From assembly GCF_030408455.1 (NCBI RefSeq), contig NZ_CP046977.1, positions 1,364,001-1,428,000 of the forward strand: a stretch of 64,000 nt of DNA. Reading direction: 5' to 3'. A model generated the notes under the pieces. The model saw nothing but the letters and a program-made list of their open reading frames with translations. It was not told the origin of the DNA and searched no databases. This DNA comes from Corynebacterium atrinae (GTDB lineage: Bacteria; Actinomycetota; Actinomycetes; Mycobacteriales; Mycobacteriaceae). Of the stretch, positions 1-7,826 are shown one piece after another. The stretch's first letter is position 1. Every line of letters begins with the position of its first letter. Made by a program: the position numbers and the translations under genes.

Positions 1-892
1 CATCGGCAGCGGCTTGGGCTGCTGCGTCCGCTTCTGCTCGGGCTGCGGCTGCGCGGGCCGCCTCGTCCTCGGCACGCTTACGCTGAGCCTCCGCCTCGCG
101 ATACTCCTCATAGTCCTGGCGCTGAGAATTGACGGCGGCCGCGTCATTGCGGGCGGCGTTGAGCTGATTCTGGGCTTCATCGCGGGTAGCAGCAAGGCGG
201 TCGCGCTCGGCTGTACGGACGGAGATCTGTCGGGAGTTGTCCTCAATGGCGGCGCGCGCGGCGGCTTCCCGTTCCTTGGCAGCGGATTCACGTTGCTCGG
301 CAAGATTACGAGCTGCACGCAGCTGCGACTCCCTATTCGCCTGCTCCGTGCGGAGACGATCAAGCTCTTCGACCTTTTCCCGCTGCTTTTCCGCATTAGT
401 CCGAAGGAACGTCTGCCGCTCGAGAGAATCGTTAGAGGCTTCTTCACCAGCGAGAGTCGCGATGGCAGTGGGGGTGGTGGATCGGCGGTATGCCGCGCGA
501 GAAGTTTCGTCGAGCGCAGCCTGAGCTTCCTCCAGTGCCTTCTGGGTGGCATCAAGTTCCGCGCGGGCCGCAATTACACCCTGGCGCGCCTGTTCGGCGG
601 AAGCTTGAGCATCATGGAGATCGACGAGGGCTTTGTTCACACCCTCGCGCAGCTCACCTAGTTCCAACTCAAGGCTGTCTAACTCGGACTGGGTGGAAGC
701 CAGCGTACCCACTAGCTCAGAGACCGAGGCCTCTCCGGCTCCAACTGCCTCTTGAGCGCGCGTGACCGTCGCGTCATCTGGGTTGACGGGCTGAGCTACA
801 ACAGGGGTGAAGCTGCTCAAGGTGGCCGCGCCTAGTGCGACGGCTAAGACCGTGCGCATTTGGGCACGGGAACGACGGAGGGCGGTGGCCAC
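1..892 (-). CDS. Secreted NlpC/P60-family protein, N-terminal coiled-coil part (partial)
   Basis: The reading frame is open from a GTG at 892 to the left edge, so the C-terminus is missing. The GTG is preceded by GAGGAG at a normal distance. The N-terminus has two Arg residues, a hydrophobic stretch (about residues 12-30) and Ala-rich cleavage-like sequence ending near VVAQP, a typical Sec signal peptide. Residues about 40 to 290 are a long Ala/Glu/Arg/Gln-rich coiled coil. This is the layout of actinobacterial RipA/RipC-type peptidoglycan endopeptidases, in which the coiled coil precedes a C-terminal NlpC/P60 domain; that domain lies outside the window, so the family call rests on the coiled coil plus position next to the acn locus, as I recall from C. 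glutamicum. Expected role: cell-wall hydrolysis during division. Confidence 0.7.
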   Translation of the reverse strand, partial: MATALRRSRAQMRTVLAVALGAATLSSFTPVVAQPVNPDDATVTRAQEAVGAGEASVSELVGTLASTQSELDSLELELGELREGVNKALVDLHDAQASAEQARQGVIAARAELDATQKALEEAQAALDETSRAAYRRSTTPTAIATLAGEEASNDSLERQTFLRTNAEKQREKVEELDRLRTEQANRESQLRAARNLAEQRESAAKEREAAARAAIEDNSRQISVRTAERDRLAATRDEAQNQLNAARNDAAAVNSQRQDYEEYREAEAQRKRAEDEAARAAAARAEADAAAQAAAD

Positions 893-946
893 GAAGACTC
901 CTCACAGTCCCCCTGGTTCAAGCACGACGACCTGACTCGGGAGAGG

Positions 947-1006
947 GGTGGGTGAAACTTGTTCATCTCTCAATTGAGGCACACGAGTTTCTAGACCTCA
1001 CCCACC
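947..1006 (-). other. Potential long-range stem in the leader of the NlpC/P60 gene
   Basis: GGTGGGTGA at 947-955 is perfectly complementary to TCACCCACC at 998-1006, giving a 9-bp stem about 55 nt upstream of the GTG start. The enclosed 42 nt also contains the self-complementary CTCAATTGAG. On the minus strand a short frame starting GTG GGG AAG (17 codons) ends at a TAG inside the loop. I do not recognise the conserved core of the c-di-AMP (ydaO) riboswitch that precedes some actinobacterial cell-wall hydrolase genes. Confidence 0.35.
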
Positions 1007-1061
1007 GCTTCCGTTGCCTCGTCGCCCTTGGCGTGCTTCCCCACATGCCCGTGCGTCGACG

Positions 1062-1075
1062 TTGACGGCCGTCAA
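1062..1075. promoter_or_regulatory. Perfect 14-bp palindrome TTGACGGCCGTCAA
   Basis: Both halves are exact complements with no spacer. It lies in the 490-bp gap 893-1382 upstream of the NlpC/P60 gene, which otherwise holds no convincing gene. Palindromes of this size are typical dimeric regulator sites. The regulator is unknown. Confidence 0.35.
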
Positions 1076-1248
1076 GCCGTGACTCCTGATTTGATGGAGA
1101 TGTCTATCGACTCGTGAGCCGATATCTGCACCATAGTTCACGCAGACCGCTTGTGACACAACCTTTATCAACTTTCACATAAGTAAAGCTTGGCACCATG
1201 ACCCCCAAGGTTTCGCTGACCTGCAGCATTACGGGAACATAACGACAC

Positions 1249-1264
1249 TGTGACGTTGCTCACA
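1249..1264. promoter_or_regulatory. GlxR (CRP-type) binding site candidate
   Basis: TGTGACGTTGCTCACA has perfect half sites TGTGA and TCACA with the 6-bp spacer of the corynebacterial GlxR/CRP consensus. It lies about 360 bp upstream of the NlpC/P60 start and downstream of the membrane protein gene ending at 1383, so the cell-wall hydrolase gene is the likely target. Regulation by cAMP-GlxR is an inference from the motif. Confidence 0.5.
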
Positions 1265-1382
1265 TTAGGGCGCAGTTCGGCGTGTCCTGACCTCAAGTTT
1301 AGGATTACCCCACTTAGCCGTGGGGCGGGCGCGAGTCTTGCCCCAAGCCTTGACCGCACTTGGTGTGCGTTTGTATTGCGCT

Positions 1383-1883
1383 TTAGGCCAGCCGGGCACG
1401 TAGGGCCGAGTGGACGGCCCAGGCCGTCACGACAGTCACGGCCACGACGAACGCCAAGATCGCGACTGCCACCACAATCCAGTTCATGCCGGAGTTAGCA
1501 ACGTCATCGACAAGAATCTGCGTGGCCCCGACGTAGTCCCAATTGGATAGAAACGTCGCCTGGGCCGACTCCACCACCGCTCGAGAATGAATATCACTCA
1601 CGACGGCACCTCCACCTGGAGCGCGAACGATGACAGTGTCCAGTCCCGTGGTGTCCATTAGGTCCTGGGCAACATCGCGGAGGTCAGCAGCCTTGCCGGG
1701 AGTCCAATCGAAAACCACGACCCCAAGAGAACCCGCCTCTCCATTGGCAGCCCGGCTCGTAGCCTCGATAAGTCCAGGCTGGAGATCTACCTCCATCTGG
1801 GGGGCATTGGCGCCGGCAAAAGCGACGGTATCCTCATTGAGCTGGCGTGCGAGATCGCTCATGTCAACATCGGCAGGGATCAT
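1383..1883 (-). CDS. Small membrane-anchored protein (Rv1476-like)
   Basis: A 166-residue protein. The start at 1883 has AGGAGAG five bases upstream; a longer frame to 1946 lacks support. It begins MIPADVDMSDLA, has a soluble alpha/beta-like part of about 120 residues, and ends with one strong transmembrane segment (about residues 133-157) followed by a short Ala/Arg tail, so the bulk probably faces either side of the membrane with a C-terminal anchor. It resembles the conserved actinobacterial membrane protein found between the NlpC/P60 gene and acn in corynebacteria and mycobacteria (Rv1476 family). Function unknown. It runs toward the NlpC/P60 gene but is separated from it by 490 bp. Confidence 0.75.
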   Translation of the reverse strand: MIPADVDMSDLARQLNEDTVAFAGANAPQMEVDLQPGLIEATSRAANGEAGSLGVVVFDWTPGKAADLRDVAQDLMDTTGLDTVIVRAPGGGAVVSDIHSRAVVESAQATFLSNWDYVGATQILVDDVANSGMNWIVVAVAILAFVVAVTVVTAWAVHSALRARLA

Positions 1884-2006
1884 CGCAACTCTCCTGAGGC
1901 GGGTCTTTAGGTGGGCTTTTCGGGTGACTGCGGTTGACGCCCGCACGCCCCTTCATCAAGCTAGTTTTATCCCTTAGGGGTGTAGCGGGGGTGGCGACTC
2001 GCCGCG

Positions 2007-2024
2007 TGACAGGGAGAAATGTCA
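2007..2024. promoter_or_regulatory. Inverted repeat TGACA-N8-TGTCA upstream of acn
   Basis: Perfect 5-bp arms with 8-bp spacer directly upstream of the AcnR operator. Its position around -50 relative to the predicted acn start site suits an activator or second repressor. It does not match the AcnR motif. Confidence 0.3.
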
Positions 2025-2028
2025 TAAA

Positions 2029-2051
2029 CGGGACGATCGTACTGTTAGAAT
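2029..2051 (+). promoter_or_regulatory. AcnR operator and -10 element of acn
   Basis: CGGGACGATCGTACTG (2029-2044) matches the AcnR operator CAGNACnnncGTACTG, as I recall it from C. glutamicum, at all but one position. It sits immediately upstream of a -10 hexamer TAGAAT (2046-2051), the arrangement known for C. glutamicum acn, where the repressor covers the -10/-35 region. The predicted transcript start near 2058 leaves an mRNA leader of about 117 nt. Confidence 0.8.
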
Positions 2052-2174
2052 ATGGGCAGTCGGTGGCCCTGCGCCCTAAACTTGAGGGCGGACCACCGCG
2101 TTCAGCCGCTAGCGCTTGCCCTTTACCGGGGAGAGCTGCGGGCGGAACTGAACATCCAGTTCAATGAAGAGGAA

Positions 2175-4958
2175 ATGGAGCTCCCTGTGACCGAAAGCAA
2201 GAACTCCTTCAACGCCAAGCGCACCCTTGAGGTCGGCGACAAGTCTTATGACTACTTCGCCCTCGACGCCGTGCCGGGTATGGAGAAACTGCCTTACTCC
2301 CTCAAGGTTCTCGGTGAGAACCTGTTGCGCACCGAAGACGGTGCCAACATCACCACCGAGCACATCGAGGCAATTGCCAACTGGGATCCGAAGGCAGAGC
2401 CTTCCATCGAGATCCAGTTCACCCCAGCCCGCGTGCTCATGCAGGACTTCACCGGCGTCGCCTGTGTCGTTGACCTCGCCACCATGCGCGAAGCCGTGAA
2501 GACCTTGGGCGGCGACCCGGACAAGGTCAACCCGCTGAACCCCGCCGAGATGGTCATCGATCACTCGGTCATCGTTGAGGCCTTCGGCACCTCCGACGCC
2601 ATCGAGAAGAACGTCGCTATCGAGTACCAGCGCAACGAAGAGCGTTACCAGTTCCTCCGCTGGGGCGCGGAGAACTTCTCCAACTTCCGCGTGGTTCCCC
2701 CGGGAACCGGCATCGTTCACCAGGTCAACATCGAGTACCTTTCCCGCGTCGTCTTCGACAACGATGGCGTTGCTTACCCGGATAGCTGCATCGGCACGGA
2801 TTCCCACACCACCATGGAGAATGGTTTGGGCATCCTGGGCTGGGGCGTCGGCGGCATCGAGGCAGAGGCTGCCATGCTCGGCCAGCCCGTCTCCATGCTC
2901 ATTCCCCGCGTCGTTGGCTTCAAGCTCAGCGGCGAGATCCCCGCTGGCGTCACCGCTACCGACGTCGTGCTGACGATCACCGAGATGCTCCGCGCACACG
3001 GTGTCGTGCAGAAGTTCGTCGAGTTCTACGGCAACGGTGTGAAGTCTGTTCCGCTGGCCAACCGCGCCACCATCGGCAACATGTCTCCGGAGTTCGGCTC
3101 CACCTGTGCCATGTTCCCGATCGACGAAGAGACCATCAAGTACCTGGAGCTCACCGGCCGCTCCGCCGAGGACATCGCCCGCGTCGAGGCTTACGCCAAG
3201 GCCCAGGGCATGTGGCTCGAAATGGACGCCCCTGAAGCTGAGTACTCCGAGTACCTCGAGCTCGACCTCTCCACCGTGGTTCCGTCCATCGCCGGCCCGA
3301 AGCGTCCGCAGGACCGCATTTTGCTGTCGAACTCCAAGGCCGCTTTCCGCAAGGACCTGCCGACCTACTCCGATGGTGAGACCAAGGAGGCCGTCCGCGC
3401 CACCAAGGTTGAGGGCGACTCTTACAACCAGTCCTTCGCTGGCCACGGTGAGTCCGCTGCGGCGTCCGCCGAGGGCCGCGCATCCAGCCCGGTTATCGTG
3501 GAATCCCCGCAGGGCGGCGAGTACACCCTCGACCACGGCATGGTGGCCATTGCCTCCATCACCTCCTGCACCAACACCTCGAACCCATCCGTCCTCGTGG
3601 CGGCTGGCCTCCTGGCCCGCAAGGCCAACGAGCTCGGCCTGAAGTCCAAGCCCTGGATCAAGACCATCTGTGCCCCGGGTTCCCAGGTCGTCGATGGCTA
3701 CTTCAAGCGCGCTGATCTGTGGAAGGACCTGGAGGCCCTCGGCTTCTACCTCTCCGGCTTCGGCTGCACCTCGTGCATCGGCAACTCTGGCCCGCTGCCG
3801 GCTGAGGTGTCCGCTGCGATCAACGAGCACGACTTGGCTGCCACCGCAGTCCTGTCTGGCAACCGTAACTTCGAGGGTCGCATTTCCCCCGACGTGAAGA
3901 TGAACTACCTGGCTTCCCCGCCGCTGGTCATCGCCTACGCCATCGCCGGCACCATGGACTTCGACTTTGATACTGAGCCCCTGGGTCAGGATCAGAACGG
4001 CAACGATGTCTTCCTCAAGGATATCTGGCCCTCCACCGAGGAGATCGAGGCCACCATCGACGGGGCCATCTCCCGTGAGCTGTACGAAGCTGACTACGCC
4101 GATGTCTTCAAGGGCGACCAGCAGTGGCAGGATCTGGACATCCCGACCGGTAAGACCTTCGAGTGGGACGAGGATTCGACCTACATCCGCAAGGCTCCTT
4201 ACTTCGACGGCATGCCCGCCGAGGCACAGCCGGTCTCCGACATCAAGGGCGCCCGCGTCCTGGCCAAGCTCGGCGACTCTGTCACCACTGACCACATCTC
4301 CCCCGCGTCCTCCATCAAGCCCGGCACCCCGGCTGCTCAGTACCTGGACTCCAAGGGCGTTGAGCGTCAGGACTACAACTCGCTCGGTTCCCGTCGCGGC
4401 AACCACGAGGTCATGGTCCGCGGTACCTTCGCCAACATCCGCCTGGCCAACCAGCTGGTCGACGTCACCGGTGGCTACACCCGCGACTTCACCCTGGAGG
4501 GTGGCCCCCAGGCGTTCATTTACGACGCCGCCGTCAACTACGAGGCAGCCGGCATCCCGCTGGTCGTCCTCGGCGGCAAGGAGTACGGCACCGGTTCCTC
4601 CCGTGACTGGGCAGCCAAGGGCACGAACCTGCTCGGCGTGAAGGCCGTCATTACCGAGTCCTTCGAGCGTATTCACCGCTCGAACCTCATCGGTATGGGC
4701 GTCATCCCGCTGCAGTTCCCGGAGGGCGAGTCCCACGAGTCCTTGGGCCTGGACGGCACCGAGACCTTCGATATCGAAGGCATCGAGGAGCTGAACAACG
4801 GTGTTACCCCGGAGACCGTCAAGGTTACCGCCACCAAGGAAAACGGTGACGTCGTGTCCTTCGACGCAGTCGTCCGCATCGACACCCCTGGTGAGGCTGA
4901 CTACTACCGCAACGGCGGTATCCTGCAGTTCGTCCTGCGTCAGATGGCCAACAACTAG
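2175..4958 (+). CDS. acn: Aconitate hydratase
   Basis: Aconitase A/IRP1-type enzyme of 927 residues converting citrate to isocitrate in the TCA cycle, cytosolic. The [4Fe-4S] ligands are visible as Cys465 in SITSCTNTS and Cys531/Cys534 in FGCTSC; the swivel domain follows with [11 protein letters not shown] and [12 protein letters not shown]. The start at 2175 ([10 protein letters not shown]) corresponds to the C. glutamicum protein; an in-frame GTG at 2187 with GGAG six bases upstream is a serious alternative. The upstream frame extends to 2052 but begins inside the -10 element, so it cannot be the start. An AcnR operator overlaps the promoter and acnR follows. Like its relatives it carries a corynebacterial insertion before the second half, rich in Ser/Ala (about residues 410-440). 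Confidence 0.97.
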   Translation: MELPVTESKNSFNAKRTLEVGDKSYDYFALDAVPGMEKLPYSLKVLGENLLRTEDGANITTEHIEAIANWDPKAEPSIEIQFTPARVLMQDFTGVACVVDLATMREAVKTLGGDPDKVNPLNPAEMVIDHSVIVEAFGTSDAIEKNVAIEYQRNEERYQFLRWGAENFSNFRVVPPGTGIVHQVNIEYLSRVVFDNDGVAYPDSCIGTDSHTTMENGLGILGWGVGGIEAEAAMLGQPVSMLIPRVVGFKLSGEIPAGVTATDVVLTITEMLRAHGVVQKFVEFYGNGVKSVPLANRATIGNMSPEFGSTCAMFPIDEETIKYLELTGRSAEDIARVEAYAKAQGMWLEMDAPEAEYSEYLELDLSTVVPSIAGPKRPQDRILLSNSKAAFRKDLPTYSDGETKEAVRATKVEGDSYNQSFAGHGESAAASAEGRASSPVIVESPQGGEYTLDHGMVAIASITSCTNTSNPSVLVAAGLLARKANELGLKSKPWIKTICAPGSQVVDGYFKRADLWKDLEALGFYLSGFGCTSCIGNSGPLPAEVSAAINEHDLAATAVLSGNRNFEGRISPDVKMNYLASPPLVIAYAIAGTMDFDFDTEPLGQDQNGNDVFLKDIWPSTEEIEATIDGAISRELYEADYADVFKGDQQWQDLDIPTGKTFEWDEDSTYIRKAPYFDGMPAEAQPVSDIKGARVLAKLGDSVTTDHISPASSIKPGTPAAQYLDSKGVERQDYNSLGSRRGNHEVMVRGTFANIRLANQLVDVTGGYTRDFTLEGGPQAFIYDAAVNYEAAGIPLVVLGGKEYGTGSSRDWAAKGTNLLGVKAVITESFERIHRSNLIGMGVIPLQFPEGESHESLGLDGTETFDIEGIEELNNGVTPETVKVTATKENGDVVSFDAVVRIDTPGEADYYRNGGILQFVLRQMANN

Positions 4959-4993
4959 CGCCATCTCGTCGTGGGCAACGTTGCTGCCCCAAT

Positions 4994-5048
4994 GAGGGGG
5001 TTACATCTCCCCCGGTAGTTTCCTGCCGGGAGAGCGTGTAGCCCCCTC
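4994..5048 (+). other. Large compound hairpin between acn and acnR
   Basis: A 12-bp outer stem (4994-5005 with 5037-5048, one G-T pair) encloses TCTCCC/GGGAGA (5006-5011 with 5028-5033) and GGTAG/CTGCC with a TTTC loop. No T-run follows, so it is not a standard terminator. It probably limits read-through into acnR or marks an RNA processing point. Confidence 0.6.
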
Positions 5049-5088
5049 ACCCATTTCTCTGTGTGTTCGCCTAAAGGAGATCCATCGC

Positions 5089-5655
5089 ATGCCCATCGTC
5101 AGTGACGTCGAATTGACGCGCCGCCGCACCGAGATTTTAGAAGGCGCGCGACGTTGCTTTGCCGAGCACGGCTACGAAGGCGCTACCGTGCGTCTGCTGG
5201 AGAAGGCAACAGGGAAGTCTCGCGGGGCCATCTTCCACCACTTCGGGGATAAAGAGAACTTGTTCCTCGCCCTGGCGCGGGAGGATGCGGCGCGCCAGGC
5301 AGAAGTTGTCGCCGAGGAAGGCCTGGTGGAAGTTATGCGGGAGATGCTTCAACACCCCGAGCGGCATGACTGGCTGGCTACTCGCCTTGAGATCACCAAG
5401 ATGCTGCGCACCGATGCGGCTTTCCGCGCCCGTTGGCTCGACCATCAGGCAGTGTTGGATGAAGCAGTTCAGGAGCGCCTAGCGCGATTGGCCGCCGATG
5501 GCCGGATGCGCACCGACGTGTCCACCGATGTCCTGCACACCTACTTGGAGACAGTCCTCGACGGGTTCATCGCCCGGCTGGCGTCAGGGCGATCAACCGA
5601 AGGGCTGGAAGAGGTCTTGGATCTCGTCGAAGGCACCGTGCGCCGGGGCGCCTAG
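5089..5655 (+). CDS. acnR: TetR-family repressor of aconitase, AcnR
   Basis: A 188-residue TetR-family protein. The N-terminal 60 residues form the helix-turn-helix domain (RRRTEILEGARRCFAEHGY ... GKSRGAIFHHFGDKENLF), the rest an all-helical ligand and dimer domain. It is placed 130 bp after acn in the same direction with AAAGGAG nine bases before the ATG. In C. glutamicum AcnR represses acn and binds citrate-Mg as effector. The matching operator at 2029-2044 supports the same circuit here. A structured hairpin separates the two genes, which could set a low repressor level from shared transcription. Confidence 0.95.
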   Translation: MPIVSDVELTRRRTEILEGARRCFAEHGYEGATVRLLEKATGKSRGAIFHHFGDKENLFLALAREDAARQAEVVAEEGLVEVMREMLQHPERHDWLATRLEITKMLRTDAAFRARWLDHQAVLDEAVQERLARLAADGRMRTDVSTDVLHTYLETVLDGFIARLASGRSTEGLEEVLDLVEGTVRRGA

Positions 5656-5666
5656 TCCCTCGCGTA

Positions 5667-5672
5667 TAGAAT
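5667..5672 (+). promoter_or_regulatory. -10 element TAGAAT of a leaderless amidotransferase gene
   Basis: TAGAAT is followed by 8 nt and then the ATG at 5681; there is no ribosome-binding site in between. This predicts a transcript beginning at or next to the start codon. Confidence 0.65.
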
Positions 5673-5680
5673 GCTTTCTT

Positions 5681-6415
5681 ATGCCTAGAGTTCTCCTCGT
5701 CTCCCTTCGGTCCGGGGTCACCAGTTCCCTCGTTGCGGCAGCTGAACACCGTGATTTCCTCGAGGCGACGAGGATGCAGGCGAAAGACATGCCGCTGGTA
5801 GTTCTCGATTCTCCGGAGGCCACCATCCCGGACCTGTCGGGCTTCGATGGCGTTCTGATCGGTGGCAGCTCCCTCAATATCACGAATGAGCAGTGGGGCG
5901 AGTGGCAACATCACGTCCACGCGCAGCTGCGCACGATCATCGACGCCGGTATCCCCGCCTTTTTCGTGTGCTACGGCACCAGCTGGTTGGTCCACGAGTT
6001 GGGCGGCCGGATTGGACACGGGCACTCAGAGAAGACTGGCAAGACCATCGTCGAGCTCACCAGCGATGGCCAGAAGGATCCCCTCACGCAGGGCCTTCCC
6101 CAGACCTTTACCTCGTTAACTGGTCACACGGAAAACGTCGAGGAACTGGGCCCAGGCCTGACCACGCTGGCAACCGGCCCGACCTGCCCCGTGCAGTTCA
6201 TCCGCTTCGGTGACCACGTGTGGGCCACCCAATTTCACTCCGACATGGATGCGGTGGCCATGAAGGCGCGGATGGACTTCTTCTACGACTACGGCTACTT
6301 TTCACCCGAAGACTACGACGCCATCGTCGCTTCGCTTCCAGAGATCGACACGACGTGGTCGAACCGGCTGCTAGAGAACTTCGTCAACTACTGCGGTGGC
6401 AACTCCGCAAATTGA
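5681..6415 (+). CDS. Class I glutamine amidotransferase-like protein
   Basis: A 244-residue protein of the GATase class I (GMP synthase-like) fold. The nucleophile elbow is seen as FFVCYGTSW (Cys97), preceded by GVLIGGSS (oxyanion region) and followed by GHTENVEEL. The catalytic His is His186 in QFHSD, but the usual Glu two residues on is Asp188, and Pro is Ser. No synthetase domain or obvious amination partner is encoded next to it. It is paralogous to the protein at 9540-10280. A homolog follows acnR in C. glutamicum, as I recall. Whether it hydrolyses glutamine, or a gamma-glutamyl compound, cannot be told from the sequence. Its end overlaps the convergent gene by 28 bp. Confidence 0.85.
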   Translation: MPRVLLVSLRSGVTSSLVAAAEHRDFLEATRMQAKDMPLVVLDSPEATIPDLSGFDGVLIGGSSLNITNEQWGEWQHHVHAQLRTIIDAGIPAFFVCYGTSWLVHELGGRIGHGHSEKTGKTIVELTSDGQKDPLTQGLPQTFTSLTGHTENVEELGPGLTTLATGPTCPVQFIRFGDHVWATQFHSDMDAVAMKARMDFFYDYGYFSPEDYDAIVASLPEIDTTWSNRLLENFVNYCGGNSAN

Positions 6416-7065
6416 GCCAGCTGCCCGGATCCGTCAACGAAGGCCAAGATTTTTTCCTTCGGCAGCTCAGTCCGCTGCGCTAGTTCGACGATGACATCGG
6501 CGACAAGCGCGCGGGAGGTGGTGTAGCCCTCCTTAGGCTTATTTGCCACGATGTCCACTCCCCCGGCTTTCTCCATTGTCAACAGGGCGGGGGCCAAGAT
6601 GACGAACTCCACATTGGAAGCCAACAAGCGCCGATCCACGGTTTCCTTCGAATCCGCGTAGGGGTAGAAGGAGTCCTCGGGATCAATGTCGTGGTCTAAC
6701 GATCCGAGGTAAGAGACCATGAGGAACTTTGGCGGGTTGTCCAATTTTTCCAGAGCTTCAATGCAGGTCAGCGCCCCTTCGCGGTCAATGGCGTAGGTAT
6801 CTGCCTCGCCGCCGCGCCCTCCGTTGCCAGCCGACCACACGGCGATGTCGAATTCGCTGAGGATGTCGGCCCAATCATCGACGCTAAGGACCGTGAGGTC
6901 ACGAACCAGCGGGGTCGATCCGAGAGCTTCGATATCGGAGACTTGTTCTGGCCTGCGGATGAGCGAGGTCACATCAAGCCCAGCGGATACCAGTCGCGAA
7001 GTGGCTAATTGGGCTACGCGGCCGTGTCCGCCGATGAGCAAGATTTTCTTTAGCGAGTGGGTCAT
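6388..7065 (-). CDS. NAD(P)-binding Rossmann-fold protein (atypical SDR)
   Basis: A 225-residue protein with the dinucleotide-binding motif KKILLIGGHGRVAQ at the N-terminus, an SVDDWADILSEFDIAVWSAGNGG segment and YPYADSKETVDR (Tyr-x3-Lys-like) near residue 130. It resembles the atypical short-chain dehydrogenase group (NmrA/YwnB/CsrB types) that act as sugar-nucleotide modifying enzymes, redox sensors or NAD(P)H-dependent reductases. The ATG lies 6 nt after a TAGGGT -10 element (7072-7077, minus strand) and lacks a ribosome-binding site, so it is probably leaderless. The 3' end overlaps the amidotransferase gene tail to tail. Substrate unknown. Confidence 0.85.
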   Translation of the reverse strand: MTHSLKKILLIGGHGRVAQLATSRLVSAGLDVTSLIRRPEQVSDIEALGSTPLVRDLTVLSVDDWADILSEFDIAVWSAGNGGRGGEADTYAIDREGALTCIEALEKLDNPPKFLMVSYLGSLDHDIDPEDSFYPYADSKETVDRRLLASNVEFVILAPALLTMEKAGGVDIVANKPKEGYTTSRALVADVIVELAQRTELPKEKILAFVDGSGQLAQFAELPPQ

Positions 7066-7084
7066 GGCCCCACCCTACGTATTA

Positions 7085-7573
7085 TCAGGGGCGCATGCCG
7101 TCAACATATCGCGCAGTTACCCATCGCTGCACGGCCCTCGCCACCGGAGCTCCAAGGCGCGCCAGCCACCAGGCATGGCGCGAAAACGCCACGCACCGTC
7201 CCGTGACAGTGCCGTCCTCCGCCATCTCCACGATGAAGGCTTCTTCCCCACATTCAACGTGACCCGGCAGCGTCCCGTAGACGATGACCGTTCGCGTCGG
7301 CGTCCGTTCTTCGAAGAGAATCAAACACGGCGACAGAGTCGGCCCAAATTGCAGTCGAACGAGCGGCCCGTCCTGGCATACTCGGACTCCTGCGCGGGCA
7401 TGCGCCCGCCATGTCACCAAGCTTATCGACGCCGCCGCAAACACCGACTCCCCCGTCCCCAGCACCGCGCTGCAGTCGGTCAGGTGCCAGGAATCATCGA
7501 CTCCCGATGGTAGGCCGTCGGCCAGCGCCAGGGTGGCCAACTGCAAGTGATCGGGGTACGTCAGTGAGCTCAC
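7085..7573 (-). CDS. DUF1990 family protein
   Basis: A 162-residue protein matching the DUF1990 (UPF0548) family: an opening LTYPDH, a central FAAASISLVTWRAHARAGV segment and a closing FSRHAWWLARLGAPVARAVQ helix. Open frame extends upstream to 7690, but the overlapping 72-residue gene ends here, and a GTG at 7573 shares GTGA with its TGA stop, indicating translational coupling. The family is found in bacteria and plants and has no established biochemical function. It is downstream of, and probably co-transcribed with, the small membrane protein. Confidence 0.8.
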   Translation of the reverse strand: MSSLTYPDHLQLATLALADGLPSGVDDSWHLTDCSAVLGTGESVFAAASISLVTWRAHARAGVRVCQDGPLVRLQFGPTLSPCLILFEERTPTRTVIVYGTLPGHVECGEEAFIVEMAEDGTVTGRCVAFSRHAWWLARLGAPVARAVQRWVTARYVDGMRP

Positions 7574-7788
7574 TTCCGGCCGAATGTCCAATAGGCCGCC
7601 GGACCGAACCCATTGATAAATGAAGCAGCCGCCCAGGCCCATTTTGGACCACGGACCTGCTCGGCGGGACGTCGCGAGAGATCGATCCACATGCCTACCT
7701 TCGCGGTCAATTCCACGAGTGCACCGACGACGATACCGGCCTGAGCTTGCGTCGACAGTTCAGAGAACTTTCTGCTCTTGGTGCTCAT
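7570..7788 (-). CDS. Small conserved membrane protein, 72 residues
   Basis: Begins MSTKSRKFSEL and contains two hydrophobic segments (about residues 16-32 and 46-65) linked by a basic loop RRPAEQVRGPKWAW. The layout recalls the short membrane domain of the phospholipase D nuclease N-terminal type. A longer frame starts at 7797, but that ATG overlaps a -10 element TACAAT (7796-7801, minus strand), which is 7 nt before the ATG at 7788, so the latter is chosen as a leaderless start. The stop codon overlaps the GTG of the DUF1990 gene by 4 bp. Function unknown. Confidence 0.8.
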   Translation of the reverse strand: MSTKSRKFSELSTQAQAGIVVGALVELTAKVGMWIDLSRRPAEQVRGPKWAWAAASFINGFGPAAYWTFGRK

Positions 7789-7795
7789 AGGTCTC

Positions 7796-7819
7796 ATTGT
7801 AGGTCGAGCGGTTTAGGAT
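7796..7819. promoter_or_regulatory. Back-to-back -10 elements of two divergent leaderless genes
   Basis: TACAAT on the minus strand (7796-7801) and TAGGAT on the plus strand (7814-7819) are only 12 bp apart, each 7 nt from its start codon (7788 minus, 7827 plus). The -35 zone of each promoter lies on the other's -10/start region, so the two polymerase complexes should exclude each other. Confidence 0.65.
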
Positions 7820-7826
7820 GGGATCC

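Noticed and set aside
1141..1185. Second GlxR site TGTGA...TTCACA near 1153-1178
   Set aside because: The half sites are 17 bases apart rather than 6, so it does not fit the dimer spacing.
893..1250. c-di-AMP (ydaO) riboswitch before the NlpC/P60 gene
   Set aside because: The leader is long and structured, but I could not find the conserved GGGGTGAATC and CCGAACCCGTCAGC-type core sequences.
1308..1325. Terminator of the membrane protein gene (CCCCAC/GTGGGG hairpin)
   Set aside because: Short 6-bp stem with no T-run in the direction of transcription; insufficient for a call.
2109..4964. 951-codon open frame antisense to the whole of acn
   Set aside because: Its product is a low-complexity mix rich in Gly, Val, Asp and Leu with no known domain. 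It arises from the codon bias of acn in a GC-rich genome. No ribosome-binding site is evident and the sense gene is certain.
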